Shown one piece after another: positions 34,556 to 40,750 of a stretch of 40,750 nucleotides of DNA. Origin of the DNA: Oscillospiraceae bacterium (GTDB lineage Bacteria; Bacillota; Clostridia; Oscillospirales; CAG-272). The stretch is from positions 1-40,750 of the forward strand of contig SVRJ01000019.1 of assembly GCA_015064885.1 (NCBI GenBank), written 5' to 3'. A program made the position numbers and the translations under genes. Every line of letters begins with the position of its first letter. Positions within the stretch are counted from its first letter, which is position 1. Below the pieces are notes generated by a model. It ran no database searches. It had not been told where the DNA came from and worked only from the letters and a program-made list of their open reading frames with translations.

Positions 34556-35260
34556 ATGTACAGTATTTTGATCGTCGACGACGAAGCAAAAATAAGATCC
34601 ATAATAAAAAAATATGCCGAATTTGAAGGACACACGGTTACAGAAGCAACGGACGGAATGGCCGCTGTGAATATATGCAAGGAGCATGACTTTGATATCA
34701 TCATTATGGACATAATGATGCCGGAGCTTGACGGTTTTTCTGCTTGCAGAGAGATCAGAAAATTCAAAATGACACCGATAATCATGCTCTCGGCACGCGG
34801 TGAAGAATATGACAAAATTAACGGCTTCGCACTCGGAATTGACGACTACGTCGTAAAGCCCTTCTCACCCAAGGAGCTTATGCTTCGTATAGATGCCGTA
34901 ATGAAAAGAACTGTGAGAAATCCTGCCGAAGTAAATCGGCCGCTCAACAATATCGTCGAGCTTGATAACGGAGGTCTGCGTGCTGATATCACTGCACGAA
35001 TAGTATATATCGACGGCTCACCCGTAGATATGTCGCCCAAGGAATACGGACTCTTTTTCTACCTGCTTGAAAATCACGATATTGCTTTAAGCCGTGAAAA
35101 GCTTATAAGCGAGGTATGGGGATACGACTTTTACGGAGACGCAAGAACTCTGGATACCCATATAAAGCTCCTCAGAAAGAGTCTCGGAAGATATGCTGAT
35201 TACATCGTCACACTTCGCGGTATCGGATACCGTTTTGATGCAAAGAAGCTGATGAACTGA
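34556..35260 (+). CDS. OmpR/PhoB-family response regulator
   Basis: This 234-residue protein has an N-terminal receiver with acidic pocket (VDDE), phosphoacceptor D52 in IIMDIMMPELDG, LSARGEE and the KPF lysine, and a C-terminal winged helix (about 135-232) ending LRKSL...TLRGIGYRFD. It would bind direct-repeat DNA as a dimer when phosphorylated. CGGAGG precedes the ATG. The histidine kinase starts 2 nt after its stop. The htrA gene upstream is a likely target, as for CssR/CiaR-type regulators, though no binding site was identified. Confidence 0.95.
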   Translation: MYSILIVDDEAKIRSIIKKYAEFEGHTVTEATDGMAAVNICKEHDFDIIIMDIMMPELDGFSACREIRKFKMTPIIMLSARGEEYDKINGFALGIDDYVVKPFSPKELMLRIDAVMKRTVRNPAEVNRPLNNIVELDNGGLRADITARIVYIDGSPVDMSPKEYGLFFYLLENHDIALSREKLISEVWGYDFYGDARTLDTHIKLLRKSLGRYADYIVTLRGIGYRFDAKKLMN

Positions 35261-35262
35261 CT

Positions 35263-36744
35263 ATGAAGAACGATGTAAATATAAAAAAGACAAGAATACC
35301 GCCCGACATTCAGACCCTTCTGTTCATTTCAATGGTCATATTCGGTCTTGCGACCATAGTAATCATATGGTTCGTTCAGTCAAAGCTGATAAACACGTTC
35401 TATAAAAATGCCAAGCTAAACGAGATCGAGACCGCTATTCACGGAATAGAAGCATCTGATGATGAATCATTTGAAAAGGCGTGCTATTTCTCCTCGTTCA
35501 AATATAAGCTCTGCCTCAATCTCTTTGAGATCGGAAGTGAGAAGGAGGTTCTATCCTCCGACTATTCTGCCGACTGTGTGATACACAAGATCCCTACCGA
35601 CGTTTTCTACACGTATTACAGTCTTGCAATGAAAAACGGTGGCACCTATATCGATTACGTTTCCACAACCGATATACTGAATGCAAGTACACCCGCCGGA
35701 AACGATAACGGTAATATTATTTACTGTAAGATAATAAACAGAGGCGATAAAGCATATTTTTTGGTACTGGATGCGCTTCAGACGCCTACACTCGCAATAA
35801 ACGCCGCGGTGGGAAACCAGTTTATCATAATTATGCTTGTCATGATCGTAGCTACGTTTGTTCTGACGATGTTTCTGTCAAAGATCCTTTCATCGCCGCT
35901 CTCACGTATGAACCAATCTGCAAAGCAGCTTGCTCTCGGAAACTATGAAATAAAATTCGAGGGAAACGAATGCAAAGAGACGTATGAGCTTTCCGCATCG
36001 CTGAACCATGCGGCATCCGAGCTCGCTAAAGCCGATTCGCTTCAAAAGGAGCTTATCGCAAACGTCTCGCACGATCTCAGAACTCCTCTCACCCTCATAC
36101 GCGGATATGCTGAGGTAATGAGAGATATTCCGGGAGAAAATTCTCCGGAAAACATTCAGATAATTATTGACGAGACGTCTCACCTCTCATCTCTTGTCAG
36201 TGATATGCTTGATCTTTCAAGAATAAAAGCCGGAGAAATGCTTCCCGAGGTTTCGGAATTCTGCATAACCGACGCAATCATCGAGGTTATCGAAAGATAC
36301 AAAAAGTTTACCGATAAAAATGGGTATACTCTCGACTTTATCTGTGACCGTAAGGTATATATAAAGGCAGACCGGACAATGATACTGCAAGTCATCTATA
36401 ATTTTATCAACAACGCGATAAACTACTCATATGATAAAAAAGAAATAACTGTGGAGCAGACCGTATCCGGAAATCAAGTCAGTATATCCGTAACCGACCG
36501 CGGTGAAGGAATAGAAGAAGATAAGCTAAAATATATCTGGGACAGATACTATAAAATAGATAAGACGCACGACCGCCCGAAGATAGGAAGCGGACTCGGT
36601 CTTTCTATATCAAAGCAGATCCTGCAAAAGCATTCGGCTTCATTCGGTGTGCAAAGCAAGCCGGGAGAAGGAAGCACATTCTACTTTTCGCTTCCGACGG
36701 TAAAAGTAGAAAAGCTGAATAAAGATGATTTTGAAAATATTTAA
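35263..36744 (+). CDS. sensor histidine kinase
   Basis: This 493-residue kinase has two membrane spans (about 18-39 and 186-209) that enclose a sensor domain of about 145 residues. HAMP follows (210-262), then HisKA with H270 in ANVSHDLRTPLTL, and HATPase_c with N boxes (NFINNAINYS), DRGEGI, and GSGLGLSISKQ. The extracellular sensor has three or four cysteines but no recognised ligand domain. Its ATG lies 2 nt after the response-regulator stop, so the two are co-translated. It has no visible terminator after it; the sortase gene downstream has its own promoter. Confidence 0.95.
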   Translation: MKNDVNIKKTRIPPDIQTLLFISMVIFGLATIVIIWFVQSKLINTFYKNAKLNEIETAIHGIEASDDESFEKACYFSSFKYKLCLNLFEIGSEKEVLSSDYSADCVIHKIPTDVFYTYYSLAMKNGGTYIDYVSTTDILNASTPAGNDNGNIIYCKIINRGDKAYFLVLDALQTPTLAINAAVGNQFIIIMLVMIVATFVLTMFLSKILSSPLSRMNQSAKQLALGNYEIKFEGNECKETYELSASLNHAASELAKADSLQKELIANVSHDLRTPLTLIRGYAEVMRDIPGENSPENIQIIIDETSHLSSLVSDMLDLSRIKAGEMLPEVSEFCITDAIIEVIERYKKFTDKNGYTLDFICDRKVYIKADRTMILQVIYNFINNAINYSYDKKEITVEQTVSGNQVSISVTDRGEGIEEDKLKYIWDRYYKIDKTHDRPKIGSGLGLSISKQILQKHSASFGVQSKPGEGSTFYFSLPTVKVEKLNKDDFENI

Positions 36745-36764
36745 TTAAATTTTTCATTTTACAG

Positions 36765-36794
36765 ACAGTATTGTTTACTTTACTGTGGTATAAT
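36765..36794 (+). promoter_or_regulatory. promoter of the sortase operon with an overlapping inverted repeat
   Basis: TATAAT (36789-36794) with TGG directly before it is a strong extended -10. No good -35 is seen. Instead ACAGTA (36765-36770) and TACTGT (36781-36786) form a perfect inverted repeat with a 10-nt spacer that covers the -35 region and reaches the -10. It may be an operator. Confidence 0.55.
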
Positions 36795-36826
36795 ATTTAA
36801 TAATACCGTAGAAAGGAGGTCTTTTT

Positions 36827-37774
36827 ATGAATAACACAAAAAACAATGATTTTTTACAGTCAGTAGAAGCTTTTCAGTCATCTTCTTCAACAAAGGAAAC
36901 TGTTCTTAAGAAAAAGAGCTCCGGTGCTCTCAATCCTACAAGACTTCTGATCATATTTTTATGCTTCGCTATATTTGCATACTCTGCCTATTCTCTTTTT
37001 GAAATATACAAAAGCAATCTGGCTTCCGGCTCGCTATATAACGATATATACAGCGACTTTGCCGATATTCTGAATAACGATATCATCGTTAACCAAAATA
37101 TAAAGCCTCAAAAAAGCCTCCTGCTTCCTTCTACTCCGAACACACCGAGCAAGGGCGGAGATTTTAAACCCATCGATCAAAACACTACAAGCATAAAGTT
37201 CCAACAATCACTGAGTAAGCTTGAGTCGCTCCGTTCGCAAAACAAGCATACGGTCGGATATATTTCAATATCCGGAACAGGAATAAACTATCCTATTCTT
37301 CAGTGCGAGGACAACGATTATTATCTTAATCACGGATTTGACAACACAAATATGAAGGGCGGATCTATATTCTACGATTTCAGATGCAGTCCGACGCCCT
37401 CGGAAAACAAAAACCTTATAGTATACGGACACAATATGTCTAACGGCACAATGTTCCAGCAGCTTGAAAACTATACTCTCAATGAAGATCTTTTCAAAAA
37501 CGGAACGATAACCGTCTATGCGTTTGACGCTATATATACATATGAAATTTTCTCTGTGTATTATACCGATGCCTACAGCGACTATCTTAAGATAAGCTTC
37601 CGCGGAAATTTTGACTTCGAAGAATGGGCAAAGCAACGCGCAGAGCTTTCAATGTTCAAAAAAGATGTTAAAATAGAAGGAACCGGATCTGTGATATCAC
37701 TTTCAACCTGTATAAACGCTACTTCGGACGGAAGAATAGCCGTTCATGGAATACTGACTAATGTTGAACAATAA
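36827..37774 (+). CDS. class B sortase
   Basis: This 315-residue membrane-anchored transpeptidase has a cytoplasmic N terminus, one membrane span (38-57), a linker with Pro/Ser/Thr, and a sortase domain (about 140-313). Catalytic residues are H202 (VYGHNMSNGTMF), C295 in SLSTCINA (the TLxTC motif) and R303 in DGRIAVHG. Class B sortases attach heme-uptake proteins or assemble pili, cutting an NPQTN-like signal. No protein with such a sorting signal is in the window. AAAGGAGG precedes the ATG. The rlmA-like gene overlaps its last 14 bases. Confidence 0.93.
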   Translation: MNNTKNNDFLQSVEAFQSSSSTKETVLKKKSSGALNPTRLLIIFLCFAIFAYSAYSLFEIYKSNLASGSLYNDIYSDFADILNNDIIVNQNIKPQKSLLLPSTPNTPSKGGDFKPIDQNTTSIKFQQSLSKLESLRSQNKHTVGYISISGTGINYPILQCEDNDYYLNHGFDNTNMKGGSIFYDFRCSPTPSENKNLIVYGHNMSNGTMFQQLENYTLNEDLFKNGTITVYAFDAIYTYEIFSVYYTDAYSDYLKISFRGNFDFEEWAKQRAELSMFKKDVKIEGTGSVISLSTCINATSDGRIAVHGILTNVEQ

Positions 37775-38603
37775 AATTATAACCTCTCTTCTCTGCCCCA
37801 CTTGCAAGGGCGACGTGCACGTATCGGATAATATGAAGAGTTTGCTTTGCAACGGAAAAAAGCAACATTGCTTCGACTTTGCTTCGTCCGGATATATAAA
37901 TCTTTCCGGGGCATCTCTCAGCGGTGACTCAAAGGAAGCGGTAAGAGCAAGAAAAACTTTTCTTGATACGGGACACTACAAAGCCTTTTCAGACTCGCTT
38001 AATGAAATAGTTAAAAACGAATTTACCGATCCTTTTATAGCGGATATGGGCTGTGGAGAAGGATATTATTCGATCAATATGCTTAAATCGATTCCCGCCT
38101 CTTCTCTTGTGGGCTTCGATCTTTCAAAATACGCAGTAGAATCCGCAGCCAAGCTTTCAAGACGAGAAGGAGTATCGGACAGAGCACTCTTTTCCGCTTC
38201 ATCTATATTTTCGCCTCCTCTCAAGGATGATAGCTGCGACGTCATTCTTAATCTGTTCGCACCGTGTTGCGAAGCGGAGTTCTGCAGATTGCTGAAAAAT
38301 GATGGTATATTAATAGTAGTCGGTGCCGGTAAAGATCACCTCATCGAGCTTAAATCTATACTTTATGACATTCCCAGAAGAAATGATGAAAGAAAAGATC
38401 TCCCGACAGCTATGACACTGATCGACAAACGCGACCTCTCTTACAAGTTCATTCCTTCAAAGGAAGAGCGCAACTCGCTTTTCGAAATGACACCTTACTT
38501 CTACAGAACGAGCGATAACGACAAGCAGAAGCTTGAGAGCGCACCGATCATCCCTATAACTGCCGAATTCAACATTTTCATTTATAAAAAGACAACAACA
38601 TAA
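37761..38603 (+). CDS. RlmA-type 23S rRNA (guanine-N1) methyltransferase
   Basis: This 280-residue protein has the RlmA layout: an N-terminal zinc ribbon with C12, C15, C30 and H36 (CPTC then LLCNGKKQHCFDFASSGYINL in two parts), and a SAM-dependent class I methyltransferase domain with motif I IADMGCGEGYYS (92-103). RlmA methylates G745 (Gram-negative) or G748 (Gram-positive TlrB) in helix 35 of 23S rRNA and can affect macrolide or tylosin sensitivity. Which base is modified here cannot be told. The start lies inside the sortase gene (14-nt overlap). Confidence 0.88.
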   Translation: MLNNKIITSLLCPTCKGDVHVSDNMKSLLCNGKKQHCFDFASSGYINLSGASLSGDSKEAVRARKTFLDTGHYKAFSDSLNEIVKNEFTDPFIADMGCGEGYYSINMLKSIPASSLVGFDLSKYAVESAAKLSRREGVSDRALFSASSIFSPPLKDDSCDVILNLFAPCCEAEFCRLLKNDGILIVVGAGKDHLIELKSILYDIPRRNDERKDLPTAMTLIDKRDLSYKFIPSKEERNSLFEMTPYFYRTSDNDKQKLESAPIIPITAEFNIFIYKKTTT

Positions 38604-38625
38604 ATTCACCAAGGAGTTAAAGCAC

Positions 38626-39354
38626 ATGAAGATTTCATTATGTATACCAATGTATAATGAGGCACGCATAATCGAAAGCACAGCCAAAACGCTTCACGCC
38701 TATATGACCGAAACGTTCGGTAAGGATAATTTTGAGATCATATTTTCAGACGACGGAAGCCATGACGGATCATATAATATAGTCAATTCTCTCGGACTTG
38801 ATAATATACGTTGTATCAGAACCGAAGAAAACTTCGGAAAAGGAAGCGCTGTACGCCTTGCAATGCTTGCCGCACAGGGAGACGTTGCAATGTTTACCGA
38901 TGCCGACCTTGCCTACGGAACCGATATCATCAAAGGCTTCTACGACTACATGGAGGCAGACCCAAGTGTAGATTGCCTTATCGGATCAAGAAATATAAGC
39001 AAAGACGGTTATGAAGGATATACCTTCATCAGAAAGCTCGCATCAAAAATATATATAAAGATTCTATGCCTTGCCGGTGGATTCAAGCTCAGCGACTCGC
39101 AGTGCGGATGCAAGGCGTTCAGAAATCATGCTGCAAAAAAAATATTCTCACATGCCGAGGTAAACAGATTCGCATTTGACTTTGAAGCAATACTGCTTGC
39201 AAATAAGTTCAAATTCAGCGTGCATGAATTCCCCGTTAAGGTCATTAACCACGGAGAGTCAAAGGTAAGAGTAATAAAAGACTCTATTAAAATGATAAAA
39301 GACCTGCGCAAAATGAGAAAACGCATAAGAAAAACAAATTTCGAGGCTCAATAA
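38626..39354 (+). CDS. family 2 glycosyltransferase, dolichyl-phosphate mannosyltransferase-like
   Basis: This 242-residue soluble GT-A enzyme begins ISLCIPMYNEA. D42 and D43 lie in SDDGSHDGS, and the metal-binding DAD is at 92-94 (FTDADLAYG). DSQCGCKAFR and a late NHGESKV are typical of the DPM1/DPG-synthase branch that transfers a sugar from a nucleotide to polyprenyl phosphate. It lacks C-terminal membrane spans, so it would bind the membrane peripherally. AAGGAG lies before the ATG, 22 nt after the methyltransferase. It may supply lipid-linked sugar for cell-surface glycans, in line with the neighbouring sortase. Confidence 0.9.
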   Translation: MKISLCIPMYNEARIIESTAKTLHAYMTETFGKDNFEIIFSDDGSHDGSYNIVNSLGLDNIRCIRTEENFGKGSAVRLAMLAAQGDVAMFTDADLAYGTDIIKGFYDYMEADPSVDCLIGSRNISKDGYEGYTFIRKLASKIYIKILCLAGGFKLSDSQCGCKAFRNHAAKKIFSHAEVNRFAFDFEAILLANKFKFSVHEFPVKVINHGESKVRVIKDSIKMIKDLRKMRKRIRKTNFEAQ

Positions 39355-39375
39355 TAATTATTTTTCAAAAACCCC

Positions 39376-39404
39376 TTGATTTTTTTCTTACTTTATGGTA
39401 TAAT
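39376..39404 (+). promoter_or_regulatory. promoter of the tRNA-Ser array
   Basis: TTGATT (39376-39381) and TATAAT (39399-39404) are 17 nt apart, with TGG before the -10. Transcription should start near 39411, at the foot of a hairpin. It is the only clear promoter for the array, since the intact tRNA has none close by. Confidence 0.78.
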
Positions 39405-39410
39405 ATTAAT

Positions 39411-39448
39411 GTTGTTCGGATATATGGCTATTCCCTGCTCCGAACAGC
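39411..39448 (+). ncRNA. 5'-terminal leader hairpin of the tRNA-Ser array transcript
   Basis: GTTGTTCGGA (39411-39420) pairs with TCCGAACAGC (39439-39448) as a 10-bp stem with one G-U pair and an 18-nt loop. It begins exactly where transcription is expected to start. No known RNA family is recognised; in particular the GGAA/AGCAG elements of SRP RNA are missing. Confidence 0.5.
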
Positions 39449-39463
39449 ATTAGTTTTATATAA

Positions 39464-39708
39464 ACTTAATACGGAGAGATACCTCCGCTCCGCGGAGATA
39501 GCGAAGTGGTCATAATAAGAGTTCGCATGTGAACTCCTGCTGACACTCGAAAGTCAGCCGACCATCTGTGAACTTAAAAAGCTCGTGTTTCTCCGATCAT
39601 CTCGCTACGCAAGTACTTGCACTTGGCGTTTTGCTTCCCTTTTTCTTGAATTTTGAGTGAACGCATCTTACCATCGGCCTTGCAAAAGCCGTGCAAAATT
39701 CAAACACA
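39464..39708 (+). repeat. tRNA-Ser-derived repeat unit 1 (degenerate, 245 nt)
   Basis: The unit begins ACTTAATACGGAGAGAT like unit 2, but the tRNA-like part is interrupted by a 19-nt insertion at about 39482 and another after GTCATAA. It keeps strong pairing: CGGAGA (39493-39498) with TCTCCG (39590-39595), GTGGTC (39506-39511) with GACCAT (39560-39565), GAGTTC (39519-39524) with GAACTC (39531-39536), and GCTGAC (39539-39544) with GTCAGC (39553-39558) around a loop ACTCGAAA that contains the tRNA anticodon-loop sequence. The tail holds a 12-nt palindrome GCAAGTACTTGC (39609-39620), then the shared hairpin TTGAATTTTG (39646-39655) with CAAAATTCAA (39694-39703). No functional tRNA can form from it, because the T arm is missing. 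Confidence 0.7.
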
Positions 39709-39896
39709 ACTTAATACGGAGAGATATCGAAGTGGTCATAACGGGGCTGACTCGAAAGGTAGCCGAGCTTATCACTCCGTAACTTGCGAAAGCTCGCGTA
39801 TTCTTCGATTTCCTCGCAAATGCTTCATTTTTCTTGAATTTTGAATGAATGCATTTCCCTTTCGGCCTTGCAAAAGCCGTGCAAAATTCAAACACA
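39709..39896 (+). repeat. tRNA-Ser-derived repeat unit 2 (5' tRNA half plus spacer, 188 nt)
   Basis: Bases 39713-39757 are identical over 45 nt to 39901-39945, that is the flank plus the 5' half of the intact tRNA-Ser(CGA) up to the last base of the anticodon loop (CTCGAAA). After that the two diverge completely. The unit continues with sequence that can pair back: ACGGAG (39716-39721) with CTCCGT (39775-39780), and alternatively ATCGAAG (39726-39732) with CTTCGAT (39803-39809). Its tail is homologous to the tail of unit 1, including TTGAATTTTG (39834-39843) paired with CAAAATTCAA (39882-39891) and an inner CGGC/GCCG. It lacks variable and T arms, so it is not a working tRNA. Confidence 0.8.
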
Positions 39897-39905
39897 ACCA
39901 AATAC

Positions 39906-39994
39906 GGAGAGATATCGAAGTGGTCATAACGGGGCTGACTCGAAATCAGTTTGCGCTCACGCGCACGAGGGTTCGAATCCCTCTCTCTCCGCCA
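39906..39994 (+). tRNA. tRNA-Ser(CGA)
   Basis: This 89-nt class II tRNA has acceptor GGAGAGA (39906-39912) paired with TCTCTCC (39984-39990), discriminator G and encoded CCA. The anticodon loop CTCGAAA (39939-39945) gives anticodon CGA (39941-39943), which reads UCG. A long variable arm and GGTTCGAATCC T arm are present. It is the last member of the array and the only intact one. Its 3' end is a typical attachment site for tyrosine integrases, and one lies 300 nt downstream. Confidence 0.96.
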
Positions 39995-39997
39995 CTC

Positions 39998-40030
39998 AGA
40001 GCCAAAAATCGTTGATTTTTGGCTCTTTTT
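39998..40030 (+). terminator. terminator of the tRNA-Ser array
   Basis: AGAGCCAAAAATC (39998-40010) pairs perfectly with GATTTTTGGCTCT (40014-40026) across a 3-nt loop, followed by TTTTC. It sits 3 nt after the tRNA CCA. Confidence 0.93.
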
Positions 40031-40116
40031 CTTTCAATTTTGCCTGATTTTTGACTTTCATTCCCCACTTTTGAGAAAAGTGCCTTTTGCAGTCTTTCGG
40101 TTGCCTATCAGTTTTT

Positions 40117-40145
40117 TGCAAGGCAGTGCAAGGCAAATGCAAGGC
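40117..40145. repeat. three helically phased TGCAAGGC direct repeats
   Basis: TGCAAGGC occurs at 40117-40124, 40127-40134 and 40138-40145, spaced by 10 and 11 nt, so all three face the same side of the helix. They lie between the tRNA-Ser and the integrase gene, where arm-type integrase or excisionase sites are usual. GTAGGTA also repeats at 40186-40192 and 40207-40213, 21 nt apart. Confidence 0.6.
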
Positions 40146-40248
40146 TGATCAAAAACACCCTATTTTTAGGGACGGATAGATATGGGTAGGTACGCAAATA
40201 AACTGAGTAGGTATCATCTCGTCTGCAACCACGCGAGAGAGTTCGAAT

Positions 40249-40276
40249 TGAAAAAGGGTGAACAAACCGTTCACCC
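40249..40276 (-). terminator. terminator of the integrase gene
   Basis: GGGTGAAC (40256-40263) pairs perfectly with GTTCACCC (40269-40276) across 5 nt. On the minus strand it is followed by five T. It lies 18 nt after the integrase stop. The rest of 40031-40293 holds the phased repeats, a small CCCTA/TAGGG hairpin (40158-40171), and no gene. Confidence 0.8.
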
Positions 40277-40293
40277 CTTTCGTTATGCCATTC

Positions 40294-40750
40294 TCACCCC
40301 AGCGCTTTACTCATTGCCGCGCCGGTGTCCGCTTTGGTGACGGCATCGAGGTGGCTGTAGATATTCGCCGTGGTGCTCATATCGCTATGTCCGAGCCATT
40401 CCTGGATCTGCTTCATGGGGACTCCTTGTGCGAGAAGCACCGAGGCGCAGGAGTGGCGTAGGTCGTGGAAGCGGATCTTCTTCAGATTATGCTTCTTCAG
40501 CAGCTGTCGGAAGTGCTCGGTGACGAAGTCGGGATCGTAGAGCTTGCCGAGTGCATCCACGCAGACGTAGTCGGTGTATTCCTTCGAGTACGCCGATCGC
40601 ATCACCTTTTTCATTTGCTCCTGCTTCTCGCGGTGACGGATGAGTTCACCTCTGACGAAGGGCTCCAGCGTCAGCGTACGGTAGGAGGATTTTGTTTTCA
40701 GTCTGTCCTTGGCGACGATTCCTTCCTCGGTGGAGTGGACGGTGTGGCGG
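40294..40750 (-). CDS. tyrosine recombinase/integrase (5' part beyond the window)
   Basis: The frame runs from the window edge to a stop at 40294 and gives the last 152 residues of a phage/ICE-type tyrosine integrase; its start is not in the window. The beta-hairpin LKTKSSYRTLTL supplies the conserved Lys. FHDLRHSCAS is the box II HxxR motif, and GHSDMSTTANIYSHL supplies the late His and the nucleophile Tyr. The box I Arg lies further upstream, outside the window. GC content is visibly higher than in the neighbouring genes, which suggests transfer. The gene ends about 300 nt from the tRNA-Ser 3' end, so the window probably shows the left edge of an integrated element. Confidence 0.93.
   Translation of the reverse strand, partial: RHTVHSTEEGIVAKDRLKTKSSYRTLTLEPFVRGELIRHREKQEQMKKVMRSAYSKEYTDYVCVDALGKLYDPDFVTEHFRQLLKKHNLKKIRFHDLRHSCASVLLAQGVPMKQIQEWLGHSDMSTTANIYSHLDAVTKADTGAAMSKALG

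Noticed and set aside
39411-39448. SRP RNA or a known riboswitch
   Set aside because: The hairpin lacks the GGAA tetraloop and AGCAG internal loop of SRP RNA, and no known riboswitch core was recognised.
39464-39896. CRISPR array
   Set aside because: Only two units, each about 190-245 nt long, with homologous spacers and tRNA-derived content. There are no short regular repeats and no cas genes.
39758-39900. Intron within tRNA-Ser
   Set aside because: The 5' half of the tRNA is repeated rather than interrupted, the downstream copy is complete by itself, and I see no group I core elements.
39653-40047. Two similar 63-68-codon plus-strand frames with ERYRSGHNGADS
   Set aside because: They are read through the tRNA-Ser sequence and its repeat. 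Such frames over tRNA genes are a common artefact.
40228-40250. tRNA fragment or second att core with GTTCGAAT
   Set aside because: Only about eight bases match the T loop and the flanks do not follow the tRNA-Ser sequence, so it could be chance.
40258-40461. Plus-strand frame of 67 codons over the integrase gene
   Set aside because: It is antisense to a clear tyrosine integrase and overlaps its terminator.

Overview
The window reads as chromosome of a low-to-mid GC Gram-positive anaerobe of the class Clostridia, most likely an uncultured gut or rumen lineage near Oscillospirales or Christensenellales. That placement is inferred. It rests on strong AGGAGG-type ribosome binding sites, consensus sigma-A promoters (TTGACA/TATAAT, often with an extended TGn -10), the MEP isoprenoid pathway, formate-THF ligase, a GGGtGRT protein, a class B sortase, KtrAB, AddA, tRNA genes with encoded CCA, and an ECF sigma factor with a clostridial-type membrane partner.

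Layout. (1) 1-2725, plus: the end of a probable NifU-like Fe-S scaffold gene, the GGGtGRT gene, a PHP phosphoesterase and a HAD phosphatase, closed by a bidirectional terminator. (2) 2792-10030, minus: a PurF-like enzyme with its own promoter, and an eight-gene operon transcribed fhs-tsaE-tsaB-rpiB-ispD-ispF-rpe-DUF6054-like, driven from 10070-10098. (3) 10236-11904, plus: a coupled mini-operon of a small Se/S-carrier-like protein, a class V aminotransferase of the cysteine desulfurase type and a TrpR-like regulator. (4) 11946-19505, minus: a seven-gene operon murD, three tandem M42 aminopeptidases, a methionine gamma-lyase-family enzyme, a lipoprotein and a NifS-type cysteine desulfurase. (5) 19735-24231, plus: a divergent orphan type II topoisomerase B subunit, tRNA-Ser(GGA), and an ECF sigma factor overlapping a membrane-anchored serpin. 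(6) 24425-29232, minus: ktrB-ktrA, a TIM-barrel sugar isomerase/epimerase and a Sip1/raffinose-synthase-type alpha-galactosidase. (7) 29445-39354, plus: addA without addB; HtrA with a two-component system; class B sortase, RlmA-type methyltransferase and a GT2 glycosyltransferase. (8) 39376-40750: one transcription unit with two degenerate tRNA-Ser-derived repeats followed by an intact tRNA-Ser(CGA), then the left end of a probable integrated element with a tyrosine integrase that runs off the window.

Most of the window is housekeeping metabolism. Two places are unusual. The first is the ECF sigma/serpin pair. The short cytoplasmic domain and single membrane span typical of clostridial ECF partner (anti-sigma-like) proteins are fused to an extracellular serpin domain. 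The pair overlaps by ATGA and lies behind a TGAAAC-N16-CGTC promoter that looks autoregulatory, so it may be an envelope protease-sensing system. The second is the tRNA-Ser array. Two upstream repeat units carry the 5' half of tRNA-Ser up to the exact end of the anticodon loop, then diverge into structured sequence that keeps its own pairings. The array has one promoter, a 5'-terminal hairpin and one terminator, and sits beside an integrase with helically phased repeats.
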